From contig CM069433.1 in assembly GCA_035610365.1 (NCBI GenBank), positions 168,718,882 through 168,782,881 of the forward strand: a DNA stretch of 64,000 nucleotides, in the 5' to 3' direction. Position 1 is the first letter of the stretch, and every line of letters begins with the position of its first letter. Origin of the DNA: Aquatica leii. Lineage: Eukaryota > Arthropoda > Insecta > Coleoptera > Lampyridae. A model generated the notes under the pieces. It was not told where the DNA came from, searched no databases, and saw nothing but the letters and a program-made list of their open reading frames with translations. This document shows positions 33,874 to 45,060 of this stretch, one piece after another. Position numbers and translations under genes: made by a program.

Positions 33874-34035
33874 AAACCGTCAAATGATAAGTTTTTTGGA
33901 GGAGTTTATATCCTTACCTCATAGTAATTTATAAATAATGTAATGCAACACAATACCCTTTTTTTGTATTACAATTAAGTTTTACAGAAAACTAGACAAA
34001 CTTAATTATAAATTTGACTCTTTTTAATTTTAAAT

Positions 34036-34722
34036 AAATATAGTCAAACTCGGATCTCAAGATGTAGCTAAAGCAATTCGACTTATTGAAAATTGGACTT
34101 TTTCATGCCAATAAAAATGTAAGAATTATATAAGAACTGTAAATTTTGTATTGATGTGAAAAATGTATTTTTTGTACTGCGCAATTATTTTATTACATAA
34201 GTTAAAGTATTTTTAAGCAGCTGTATGGAAATTAATTCGAAGATTAATTTGCTGACCGATGCGTACATCATAGTACCTACGTGCTGATTGTATTTGTATA
34301 AACAATTTCATTATTCATAATTTGTTAAGTCTGCTCTTTTAAAGTAAAAATTAAACGAGTAAAATTAAAAATATACATATATTATGATTTTGTGTTTTTA
34401 AGTAGAAAACAAAAATTATAGATTTTTATTATTATTTGCTTAAAAACATTAACTCGAACAACTAATTAACAAGAAAACACAACCGATTTAGCTAGGTATA
34501 AAGGTAGTAAACGTTGTAATTGGATTTTTGCTAAGAAAACACAAGTTTATACACAATATTAGGTATGGTTCGAAATTTGTCAGAAATTTTCCAGAATACT
34601 ACTAGCCTTTCTTAGAATTTCTTTAACATTTTTGTTGACTGTTTATTTAGTTACTGCTTATCTTGAATCATAAACGTATTTACACGCTAGACTGAAAAGA
34701 GACACTCAAACTAAAATGCATT
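34036..34722 (+). repeat. Dispersed repeat D, copy 2
   Basis: Same-orientation match to 26330-26995 (see that entry). This copy keeps a phrase AATTCGACTTATTGAAAATT after the opening, which supports a pogo-like TIR origin. Confidence 0.55.
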
Positions 34723-35001
34723 GAATATTCTCTTAAAGAAAGCTTAAAAAACGCATCAATAGAAATCGAGTAATTTACTTATGTATATAAGCATTCTTAT
34801 TGTTAAATCTCAAATCAGTAATAGATTTTTGTGCTAAAGTAACAGCATTACTAATCATATGAGACATTCAACCTGTAGTTATCTTTATGCAAAAGATGCA
34901 AAAGTGTTGTTTATATACGTCCTGTTTCTCAATCATTTGTAAACGTAAACATTTTGAAGTTACGTTGATATAAAACAAAACACTTTTTGTTTCCCACGTT
35001 A
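34723..35001. other. Flank of the Transib insertion
   Basis: Non-coding AT-rich sequence. The last five bases, CGTTA (34997-35001), are the left target duplication of the Transib element. Confidence 0.6.
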
Positions 35002-35040
35002 CACAAAGGGGCAGAACTCATGAATCGTTGGCAAAAACTC
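35002..35040 (+). repeat. Left Transib TIR, RSS-like (7-23-9)
   Basis: Reads heptamer CACAAAG, a 23-base spacer, then CAAAAACTC. The nonamer of vertebrate recombination signals is ACAAAAACC. The last three heptamer bases (AAG) depart from the consensus GTG, so this end is less canonical than the right. Confidence 0.85.
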
Positions 35041-35252
35041 CCAGGCGCAAAGTATTATCTATTGTTCTGCTTTATAACTTATAAACATCAGGTAGACTCA
35101 GCCGTTCGATAACCGTTTTTTTTTCATAATTTAACACTAAAACAATCGAGATACTTCAGTCGAAACTTACGCTTTTCGCAGCCCGTACGATTATAGCAAA
35201 TTTTTGTGTATTTCAACGTCAAGTTTGAGTGATTATTCATCAAAAATTTACC

Positions 35253-37524
35253 ATGGAAGCTTCGGCAATGGGTGAGTAATATAATTAAGCTTTTAAACAA
35301 TGTATTTTAGATATATTTAATAGTTGGCTATTAGTTTTATTATTGGGTTATTAAAATGATTAAGCATTAAGTTGTTTTTGAGTAAACATAGGTGTTTAGT
35401 TCCACTAGTTGTCACTAATTGTAATGATTTTGGTCTCTTATTTTACCTGATACCATACTCTTTAAACTGATAACAAAAATTTTTGCCCTTATTTGCCCCA
35501 ATTTATGTAAATCGCAGATTTACTAATACTAAAACAGTAAATTTAAGTAATATTTTTAAATAGTTGATTTTTTTTGTTTTCTTTTAGGATCTGAATGTTT
35601 TGATATTTTTATATCACGGATAGATTTATATAACAAAATGCTCGAGTCTGGTTATGAAAAACTCGACGAGCAAGTACCATTTTTGAAAAAATACCTAATT
35701 GAGCGTACTAGATGCCCGGAATGGAAATACCTAGAGCTGAATATAAGAATTTCTTATTTTATTGCCGAATTCAAGAAGAGGTGGTCTGCTTCGAACCGAA
35801 CGAGACAAAGGTTTCTCACGAAAAATGATAGTTGGCTTAAATCTTCGATAAGTTTTCCGAACTTTGTAGATCAAAACTTAAAATTGGGAAGACCAAAACT
35901 AGATTTTAAAGAAGCTTCGGATAGGACAAAGCGTTTGAAAGCACAGGATTTAAGGTCGACTCACAGTGCTGAGAAGCTGTGTTACGCAGCGCAAATGAGC
36001 CTAAGGTCTGCTGTAGCAACTGATGCTGCTGCCTTGCTAAAAGAAATTACAACTACTTCTCCAAGACGAGCCAAACGTTATAAAGAAACTTTAAAAAAAA
36101 ATAAAACCAAAGAACCAGAGCTTCTTCCCACGCATGAAGCTTTATCAATGTTTGTCGAAGCGCAACTTACAAGAAGCCAATACGACGTGATAAGATCTAA
36201 AGCTAAGGACCGATTTCCATCCTACAAGAAAATACAAGAAGCCAAAAAGGAATGCTATCCTGATAAAAAGGATTTTAAAGTGACTGAAACAGGAGCTGAG
36301 ATTGACCTACAAGGACTGCTTGACCATACAGTTACACGTATTCGTCAGGTTCAGAATGAAGTTTTAAAGAGTCAACAGAACTTAAACCAGTTAGTTTTAA
36401 TATCAAAGTGGGGGTTTGACGGCTCATCAGGTCATTCAGAATATAAACAAAAGTTTACAAACGAGTCGTACAGCGATGCGAGTATTTTTATGTCTTCAAT
36501 AGTACCCTTGAGGCTTATAGACGGAGATCCTGAAAAACCGATTAAAGCCCAAACAGTATTGTGGAGCAATACACGGGCATCTTCAACAAGATTTTGCCGT
36601 CCAATCAAGTTCCAGTTCGTTCACGAAACTGTTGAAGTTGCTAAAAACGAAAAAAAACACATTCAAGACAAAATAAACCAATTAGTTACAACCAACTACC
36701 AAACTGGTGAAGGCGCAGTGATAGAAATTACCCATAAATTGCTTTTTACCATGATTGACGGAAAAATTTGTAATTCTCTGACAGATACAAAGTCGACAAT
36801 GCGATGTTTTCTATGTGGTTTGACGTCTAAAGATTTCAATAATATTAGTAAATGCGTGAATACTAGTATAAATAAAGATAATTTAGAATTTGGAATGTCC
36901 ACCCTTTACGCTTGGATAAGATTCTTCGAGTGTTTAATCAATCTATCATATAAACTTCCATTACAGAAATGGCAAGCTCGAGGCGCAAAAAACAAAGAAA
37001 TAATAGATATAAGAAAACATGAAACCAGGCAAAAGTTTAAATCAGAATTGGGTCTAATTATCGACAAACCTAAACCTGGATATGGTAGTAGCAATAATGG
37101 AAACACGGCTCGGCGCTTTTTTGAAAATGCAGCAGTGTCAAGTGAAATAACAGGAATCGATATAGAAGTAATTAAACGGTTTCGTACCATACTACGAGCA
37201 ATGTCAAGTAGATATACCATTGATTTACCACGATTCCAAGCTTATACATTAGAAAGTGCACATTTGTTCGTAGAAAAATATTCTTGGTACTGTATGCCAC
37301 CTACTATTCATAAAGTTTTAATTCATGGACCTATTATAATCGAAACAGCTCTATTGCCTATAGGACAATTAAGCGAAGAAGCCCAAGAGGCAAATAACAA
37401 AATGTTCAAAAAATACAGAGAAGGATATTCACGCAAAATTTCAAGAGATAAAACCAACGAAGACATCATTAACAGGCTTTTGATATCATCAGACCCACCC
37501 ATCACCAGTATGCAGAAGCCATAA
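35253..37524 (+). CDS. Transib transposase (RAG1-like), two exons
   Basis: Exon 1 (35253-35271, MEASAMG) ends at donor GTGAGT. The intron (35272-35587) ends CTTTTAG. Exon 2 joins in frame through SECFDIFISRIDLYNK to the long open frame whose first ATG is 35638, giving 651 residues. The RAG1/Transib core is complete: KWGFDGSSGHSEYKQKF (catalytic aspartate about residue 284), FTMIDGKICNSLTDTKSTM (aspartate about 397), the zinc pair CFLC (413/416) with IHKVLIH (His 581/586), GNTARRFF, and the glutamate-bearing SEEAQEANNK (602-611). The enzyme nicks at the heptamer, forms a hairpin on flanking DNA and joins ends with a 5-bp stagger. The frame stops at 37522, but the same frame continues for 35 codons after that stop, ending in PFDDDDE at 37632, so the C-terminal tail appears cut off. 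The tail is outside the catalytic core. Confidence 0.95.
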
Positions 37525-37844
37525 CAACATAAATATGCATTAGACAGAGATGTGATCCAACTTTTGCAAGCACCTGAATTAGACATTACTGATACATCAG
37601 AATTAGTTCCGTTTGATGATGATGATGAATGATTGTTGTGCAATAAATGTTTACTATATTGCAATATTTTGTTTTATTTTACTTTATTAAATTGTTATCA
37701 CGGTATATCTTTATACATTTTCAATTAAGGTTTTTTCAGTTTAAGACTTTTTTGTGAAATTTTATATACAAACAACGGTTTTAAAACAGGAAGATGCATT
37801 GTAATGATAGCTGATACTAAAAAATGATGAACAAAAAGAAAAAA

Positions 37845-37883
37845 TAATTTTTGCCATCTTTTCATGACATCTGCCCCACTGTG
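37845..37883 (-). repeat. Right Transib TIR, RSS-like (7-23-9)
   Basis: On the minus strand: heptamer CACAGTG, a 23-base spacer, then CAAAAATTA. CACAGTG is exactly the consensus heptamer of V(D)J recombination signals. Spacer length equals the left end, so both ends resemble 23-RSS and neither a 12-RSS. Confidence 0.88.
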
Positions 37884-37888
37884 CGTTA

Positions 37889-39479
37889 GTCAGTTGCTAA
37901 AACTGCCAAGACACTTAATTTTTTAATTATAAAGTATTTATAACTTTATCAATCAAAAATGAAAAATACTTTATATTCTATGAAATGTCAATTTGAAATA
38001 TAAATCATAAAATTTATATTTTTAATAAACTGAAGATTAAAATAATAGCAAACTGAAAACTAAAGAAGTTAACTGTTTTTTACATATAAAGATAGTCTTA
38101 ATTAATTTAAAGAAAATAAGGTAATTGATTATAAAACAAATTACACAATTTACAACATTGGCCTTATGCAGTATGTTTGTGAAAAATACGACAGATCACA
38201 AGCTAAAGTTAAAGAATATTGTAGGTTTCCCAAACACATCCACAATTTTACATGTTTATTGAATCTGTTAAAAATGTGAAGAGAATGTTGCTTCTTTTTA
38301 CTTTTATTAAAAATTTGTACACGCACTGATATTGCTCCTTGTTGAAGATTCTTTAAACAAACAACCAAATTAAAAAATTTACCATCCTCTGTCTAAACAA
38401 AAGAATCGACACTATATGATGTGCCTAGAGCAAAAACAATTAATATATACATGTATTAATAAAGACGCTGATGTTAACACTAAATGCAAACAAGCTATAA
38501 TCTTCTTAAATGTCATAAAAAACTTGTAAACTAGAATCTGGCCTTTACGTTTGAATCAAGTTTTTTTAGAGATTTTAAATGAGTTGCAGTTGGCAGATCA
38601 AGACAATAATTTTCTGTTCGTACGATTTATAAATCTGCAAAGAAATGTCAAATTGATACAGCACTAGCTGTTAAACTAAAAAGTTTTGTGAAAAAGAAAC
38701 AACAGTTTAATTATCTCTACGGGTTTAGTTTAAATAACGATAGTTTTGACTCGAAATTATTCTGACACATTAAGATTTGGAAATTATGTACTTATGGTTG
38801 ACACTTTGGTCACTGTTCCAGGGGTGGCAAGTACATGGTTGCATTAAAGTCAATGCACCCATAGTAGTTACCTAAATGAGTAGACTCAAATTTATATAAC
38901 ATTATATCAGAAGAATCAATTAGTTTAAGTCCTCCCTGTGTGTTTACTAGAGACGGATTGAGAAGATTCGCTTGCTTGCGTCAAGTAAATAGAGGTAGAT
39001 ACGTCAGACACATTGTCCATTCATATAAGAACTAATTCGCTCGACGGCCCTTTCTAGTAGAAAAAGAAAGTACGTTCGTTTATGTAACGAAAATTCAAAT
39101 GGATTGTGTATGACACGCAAAACTACTTCTGAAATTAAAAGTCTACGTTAGCTTACTTCACAGATTAAAAAAAAGGATTCGATTAATTGTGCAAAAATGG
39201 TTCCGACAACTGATCTAAAGTTCACAATTACATATAAATTCAGTGCAGTTACTAGCGGTAGTAAAGAAAGGTACAAATGTTTTTGCAAGTTTGAATACAA
39301 AAAAAAACTAAAGAAACACAAGAAACACGTAAAGCTCTACCGTGCATAATTTCTTTACTTGGCAATTTGTGACCATGAAGAAGAAGATTCCAAGGTTTTT
39401 AAACCTTCAAGCAAATGGTAATCCAGCACTCAAAAAATAGACGAAAAACAAAAAGGTTTTTAAATGACTTTCAAAGGAA
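37889..39479. other. Non-coding stretch
   Basis: No gene recognised. The open frame at 38150-38368 (-) has no signature. Sequence near 39000-39400 may include more of the hAT relic that becomes readable at 39480, but I could not place any motif there. Confidence 0.4.
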
Positions 39480-39935
39480 GTAGCCAATGAAGTTTGGACA
39501 TGACATTTTTGTTCTAAATGAAACTTTTGAAGAAATGCAGCACCAATCCTATTTTTGCAATAATAAATGAAACCACAGATTGTAGTAATTCTAAGCAGAT
39601 TTCATTCAGCATTCTAATAACTGCAGTGGCTCCAGAGTGGAAAGAATATTTTCTCAGTTTCTATAATACATCTTCGACCGCCGCAGTACTCTTTAGAAAC
39701 TTGTACAAAATTGCTCAATATCAGAGAGTTGATTACATAAAAGAGAAAATCTCCTGAATGTTTGGTTTGCTTTGAAAAATTCCAAAAAGACAGAGTAGTG
39801 AATGAATTTGATACCCCAGTTCACCCAAAAGGATTAACACCGTTTTGCCCAACAAGGTGGTGTGTTTGAATAAAGTCTTTCAAATTCTTCAAGGATAACT
39901 ATAAAGTGTTGCTTCCATTTATTTCAACTGATAAA
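39480..39935 (+). pseudogene. hAT transposase fragment (ZMYM1/KIAA-like)
   Basis: The frame at 39518-39757 reads NPIFAIINETTDCSNSKQIS, matching the first DDE aspartate block of hAT transposases (family: FFAIIxDETTDxSxxEQLS), then WKEYFLSFYNTSSTA. After a stop and frame change it continues PKGLTPFCPTRWCV and FKFFKDNYKVLLPF, which corresponds to the family phrase LCPTRWTVR...LxDNYExLL. The segment between these two blocks (the CAAHSLNL region) is missing, so there is a large internal deletion. No TIR was identified. Confidence 0.75.
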
Positions 39936-41194
39936 AATGAACATCATACATTTAACGTGCGTTATTGACAACAAACTGTTACCTTTATTGATAATTATGG
40001 ATAAATACATAAATAACTGTTTTGGCACTTACTGACAAATCCAAAACCTGCCGACTCTACACTGTTCTGTCAAAAAAAACAGTATACATTCATTTAAATG
40101 TCTGTAGTACATATGTACATGTTAACAGTTACTTCAGAACCAGTAAGGTAAAAGTTAATCTAGGCATATCTGGAAGATGTAGAATGTATCCGTTTCAAAA
40201 AGAACTAAATTATTGATTTTGTCTGATTTGTTAATTTCTTTAGAACAATAATTGAGATAAAATAATTAATAGAAAAAATTAATACAATAGATCAAATTAA
40301 ACGCGCGATAACATAAACAGTATGTAGAACTCGATAACGTAAGTATAAATTATGGATTTCTTTCAGTTTTGTTTGAACTTTAGTTAACATATTACCCCTG
40401 TTTATGCATCTACTCCTAATAAAATAACTATTTAATGACAAAGTAAAAGTCATAGTTATAAAATTACAGAATATCGAAGTGAACAATCTCAAAAAAAGAG
40501 AAATTAGAAAAACTCAGAAAATCAAAAACCTAAAAAATGCAAAAACAAACATCGATGAAAGCAGATGAACAGCAATACTATATATTTTTGAAATTATTTC
40601 ACTTCAGCGATTTGTTCCGATATAACAATATATATCTAATCACAAGGTAGATATGTAATTTAATTATTTCCAAATTGTAAATATCCTTCAGAGAAACAAG
40701 TGCGCAGCAAAGATGTGTCGATTTTTGTAGTGATAAAATGAAAGGCAATGTTCCTATAAGCGTAATCAGGAAACAATTACGATTAGTTGCTATTATCAGT
40801 GCATTATTAAATGTTAATTTACTAAAGATATAGTGTGCCATACGTCCATTCTTATAACGAACTGTACGTTATTTAAACTATATTCATATGTCCGGTCCGT
40901 TTTTTTAATGCGTCTGTTTTTTAATAGTTCTATGTTATTTTCTTGAAAGATTTCAACTGCAATGTCAACTCTATTGTGCACATTTCCGAATCATCCCGAA
41001 GTAGCCGAATTCATGTTGCGCTTGTAATTCTGCGTATGTGCATCTTCCCAATTCCGATGTCAAAACTCAAAACGCAGTTCACTTTGATTTGTGGTAAGGT
41101 TGTAAGGTATCCCATTGGTTCATTTGACAACGTGTAGTGAATTAGCCTATTAGAAAATTTTGAACAAAAACAGTTATAAAAAAAGGGTGCTGAG
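39936..41194. other. Non-coding AT-rich stretch
   Basis: Open frames here (40022-40216, 40292-40492, 40599-40841, 40943-41137) show no family signatures. It separates two different hAT relics. Confidence 0.4.
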
Positions 41195-42040
41195 AAGAGT
41201 CCGTACAGTGTACTATTTGCAATTCAGAATTTTCGATTGCACAAGGTAGTCGCCGTGACATTGCGCAACATGTAAATACTCAGAAACATAAAAAAGCTAA
41301 GTGTGCATCGACAATCAGTCAAGCTGTTACTACATTTTTAAAATGACCGACCCAAGCAGCAACGATTTGAATTGCGCAGCCAAAGAGACCACATTTGCTT
41401 ATCACACAGCGCAACATAATTTTAGTTTTAATTTGTCTACTTGCACTTCAAAGTTAATCTCTTCTTTCTATGACCCAAAGTTTTCTAGTGCAAACACAAA
41501 GTCTGGAACAATCATAACTAATGTAATTGCTCCCCATGTATTTACTGAAGTTTCTCAAAATTTACAATCTGTAAATTTTATTACTGTCACTATAGAGGCT
41601 TCAAATAGATTTAATCAAAAATTAGTTCCTATTATTGTTAGGTACTTTTTGATAACCAAGTCCATGTGAAGTTATTAGAATTTCAACCTGGCGAAACATC
41701 GGATCTTTTAACAGAATACGTTTTCAGAACTTTTGAAAAATACAATCTTACTAAAAAAGTTATTTGTTTTTGTGCAGATAACACAAAAAAATTTTGGGGG
41801 TGTAAAACGCAAAGGAAAAATGAATGTTTACAATAAATTAACAAGTAAAGTTGGCCATGACAATGTGTACAACATGTGGTTGATAAGATGCCAATACTTG
41901 ATATTGATAGTATTGTAGTCAAAATATATAAGCATTTTTCTATAAATACAGTAATGACAAATACTTTGAAAGAATTCTGTCAGTTTCCAGAAATCGAATT
42001 CAAAAACGTATTAAGCCATTTTGGTACAAGATTTTTTAGA
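41195..42040 (+). pseudogene. hAT transposase fragment with BED/TTF-type zinc finger
   Basis: At about 41205-41340 one frame reads VQCTICNSEFSIAQGSRRDI, then AQHVNTQKHKKAK, a C-x2-C...H-x5-H finger typical of hAT DNA-binding domains. Then, in another frame, AAKETTFAYHTAQHNFSFN, CTSKLISSFYDPKFSSANTK, VTIEASNRFNQKLVPIIVRY, LEFQPGETSDLLTEYVF and FCADN follow, and later NFGGVKRKGK-like and VGHDNVYN pieces, then ILDIDSIVVKIYKHFSI and LKEFCQFPEIEFKNVLSHFG. This order fits one insect hAT line whose members read AYHTVKHHxSFRSMDC. It is crossed by several frame changes. It ends abruptly at 42040 where the 525-bp tandem repeat begins, so that array interrupts or truncates it. Confidence 0.8.
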
Positions 42041-42045
42041 AGAGA

Positions 42046-43190
42046 ACAAAACGGTGCATCTTACTGTGTGCCACTTTGTCATTTTTGGTAAAGATTTGTC
42101 AAAAATTGTAGATTTTAGTCACTTTACGTAAAGAATTTTGAATTTTATAATCTAGTATACGTAGTATCTTACGAGAAGCTAAATAAGTTTATTATTACAA
42201 TTTGGAAAAAATCGAAATTACCAGGAACGATAGAGAACAAAACGGTGCATCTTACTGTGTGCCACTTTGTCATTTTTGACTGTGGTTTATCTAAATACAA
42301 ACCCGCAAAGTCAAAGTTTCTTCTTTCGCTTGCCGAGATTACACTGAACGACGGTTAAAGTGTAATCGTGCTCTAATTTTAATAGGAATTGTACAAAAAC
42401 ACTCAAATGCGTTGCTAAATGGTTAGATAGTCCGCAGGTATAAATAAGATTTTGATGTCGTAATCCGTTTTAGGCTTATCAACCTTGCATTCAATATACA
42501 AATAAATTGTTAAAAGTGCGAGATGCGTAAAAAACGACCTAGTAAAGATAAGAAAACACAGTTAACACTAATCGGTTTCTCTTGTCTCTGGAACTACAAT
42601 ATTCAAATTTGGTAAAGATTTGTCAAAAATTGTAGATTTTAGTCACTTTACGTAAAGAATTTTGAATTTTATAATCTAGTATACGTAGTATCTTACGAGA
42701 AGCTAAATAAGTTTATTATTACAATTTGTAAAAAATCGAAATTACCAGGAACGATAGAGAACAAAACGGTGCATCTTACTGTGTGCCACTTTGTCATTTT
42801 TGACTGTGGTTTATCTAAATACAAACCCGCAAAGTCAAAGTTTCTTCTTTCGCTTGCCGAGATTACACTGAACGACGGTTAAAGTGTAATCGTGCTCACA
42901 ATTTTAATAGGAATTGTACAAAAACACTCAAATGCGTTGCTAAATGGTTAGACAGTCCGCAGGTATAAATAAGATTTTGATGTCGTAATCCGTTTTAGGC
43001 TTATCAACCTTGCATTCAATATACAAATAAATTGTCAAAAGTGCGAGATGCGTAAAACACGACCTAGTAGAGATAAGAAAACACAGTTAACACTAATCGG
43101 TTTCTCTTGTCTCCGGAACTACAATATTCAAATTTGGTAAAGATTGGTAAAAAATTGTAGATTTTAGTCACTTAACCTAAAGAAAATTCA
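42046..43190 (+). repeat. 525-bp tandem repeat, two full units plus partial units
   Basis: GGTAAAGATTTGTCAAAAAT starts at 42087 and 42611, and a variant at 43136, giving periods of 524 and 525 bases. The two full units differ at only a few positions by eye. A leading fragment (42046-42086, AACAAAACGGTGCATCTTAC onward) equals an internal piece of the unit (about 42238-42279). The partial third unit fades at about 43190. Each unit holds a hairpin GATTACACT...AGTGTAATC. It is non-coding. It could be a young satellite seed or the tandem remains of an element. Confidence 0.9.
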
Positions 43191-44348
43191 ATTCAATCAA
43201 TACGGTAAGGTGTCAGAAACCAACAAAATTCAAAGACGGGAGGTAATATTTTATACGAAACTGAACTGGTTATACTTTTAGAGGGCTTATGATGACCATT
43301 TCGGTCAAATCATGTTGGCAATAATTAATAAATAAAATGAAAATAGGAAAAGCATAAATAAAATTATCTATAATTATTCATTTTAAACTAAATTATAGAA
43401 AATATTTTTAGGTATTTAAATAAGAAATTCATTGCAGAAAACCTAAATTTAATCGGTTAAGAAATACTCTCAAAAAATAGTTTCAAAGATTTTCACATTG
43501 TGAAAAAAAGTTTTAAACATCTGTTTTTAATTGCATATCTATAAAAAAAAATCAAATAATATTCATTTAACCAAATCTACAGTTACATGCTTTTATCTTT
43601 AAACGATGTCTTTGTCTACTTCTTAATCCACGTATTATCATTCCCAGAATACTAGTGATAAATAATAGTAGTAGTAATAACAATAACGTACAAAAAAGTT
43701 TGTTATTGCAGTGGCAACGCATTAGTTATCTTTGGCACCGCTGGTTGTCATATTAGTGAACCAGTTTGCATACAAAGAATTTTTTATTAACCTTGAAGAA
43801 ATAATAATAATTTATAAGTGTTCAAAAAAAGAGTAGAATTGTTTAAGGACTTTTACTACCTGTTAAGTTATACTAAGAAGTGTTAATAAACATTTGACAC
43901 AAAACATCTGTTTCTAACAAAATTTTTAATTTTGTGTACAATAGCTCAACTGTTTGCCCATTTAAAGTAAAAGGAAAAGTAAAATATTATCATGGATAAA
44001 AAAGTGATTCTTAGTTACCGTTATAAAGATAAAACTGTAATGAGTAATTATTAAATATGTTAATTTATAGATACGTAAAGTATTTATGATTGAAAAAATT
44101 ATGGTATATTTGCAAACTTTTGCTTCTATTAACAAAACATTTGTTTAGAAATTGAGAGGTTAGTTTATTCATACACTGTTGTCTAACCGCAACTATGATC
44201 TTATATAAGTATTTGTTTCATCGCTACTAAGAGATTATTTCGAGCAAGGTATATAACCGGTACTAAGAGGCTGTATAAAATTTACCGACAGTAGGTATCT
44301 AAACTATCGGGATGAACGGCCATATTGTAAGCGCTTAGTAACGGCGGT

Positions 44349-44352
<4 letters not shown>
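43191..44352. other. Non-coding stretch
   Basis: No gene or element recognised between the tandem repeat and the (TA)n of unit copy 2. Confidence 0.45.
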
Positions 44353-44385
<33 letters not shown>

Positions 44386-45060
44386 AAATTTGTCATCGTG
44401 GCACCATAATTGGGTATTCATTGTTATTGTGGCACCCAAAAATACAAAGAGGCACCCAAGTTTGGGAGCCACAGTACTTTTGCATGAAAAAAATTTTTAG
44501 AGCTTATCAACACTTTTTAAGCTCGTACGCAAAAAATTGCTCGGGAGCCATTTTGTCAATTGGTGGTCAGATTTATACAGTTTAGTTCATTCATAATAAC
44601 ACAGAGGGCGTTGTGCGATATATAACTGTATATAATTTTGACGTATTGACTATATGGCACCCCGATAATTTTTGTAGATTGAGGCACCATTTTTAGCGGC
44701 AACATTGTTGAATAGTGCGATATCGTAACGTAATAAATGTACTAAAATATAACTTGCGTAACTCATTCTGATTTAATAAGAACTTGATAATGCTTTTTGA
44801 TGTCAGTTTGTTTTGTTTAATTATTTAACTTAAAGCACTCTACTATTTGATATTTATTAACAAAATAGTCAATTAAAATATTTTAGATACTTTTTATATT
44901 GTATGTATCAAAATTATTTCAATATTAAAAAAATTAATTTTACAAAAATTAATTAATATTAAATGTTAAATATTTGTTCTAATTAGTTTTTCATAAGTAA
45001 TAATTTATGCATATTTTAGCATAGGAATTTGACATTTATATTATTTTCCATTTTAAGTTT

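Larger units (their letters stand above)
35002..37883 (+). mobile_element. Transib DNA transposon, nearly intact (2882 bp)
   Basis: The left end is CACAAAGGGGCAGAACTCAT and the right end, reverse-complemented, CACAGTGGGGCAGATGTCAT; the TIRs match over about 38 bases with a handful of differences. Exact 5-bp duplications CGTTA flank the element (34997-35001 and 37884-37888), the duplication size of Transib. The CACxxTG opening is the Transib/RAG signature. The element holds one two-exon transposase on the plus strand and an AATAAA at 37642-37647. Length, about 2.9 kb, is normal. With TIRs, duplication and an almost complete gene it is by far the freshest coding element here. Confidence 0.96.

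Noticed and set aside
42046-43190. Reading the 525-bp units as long terminal repeats of a retroelement
   Set aside because: The units are directly adjacent with no internal coding part, and no TG...CA borders or primer site are evident.
44351-44382. Long (TA)n tract as a possible origin or regulatory element
   Set aside because: It is best explained as the target microsatellite bordering unit copy 2, as at the three other borders.
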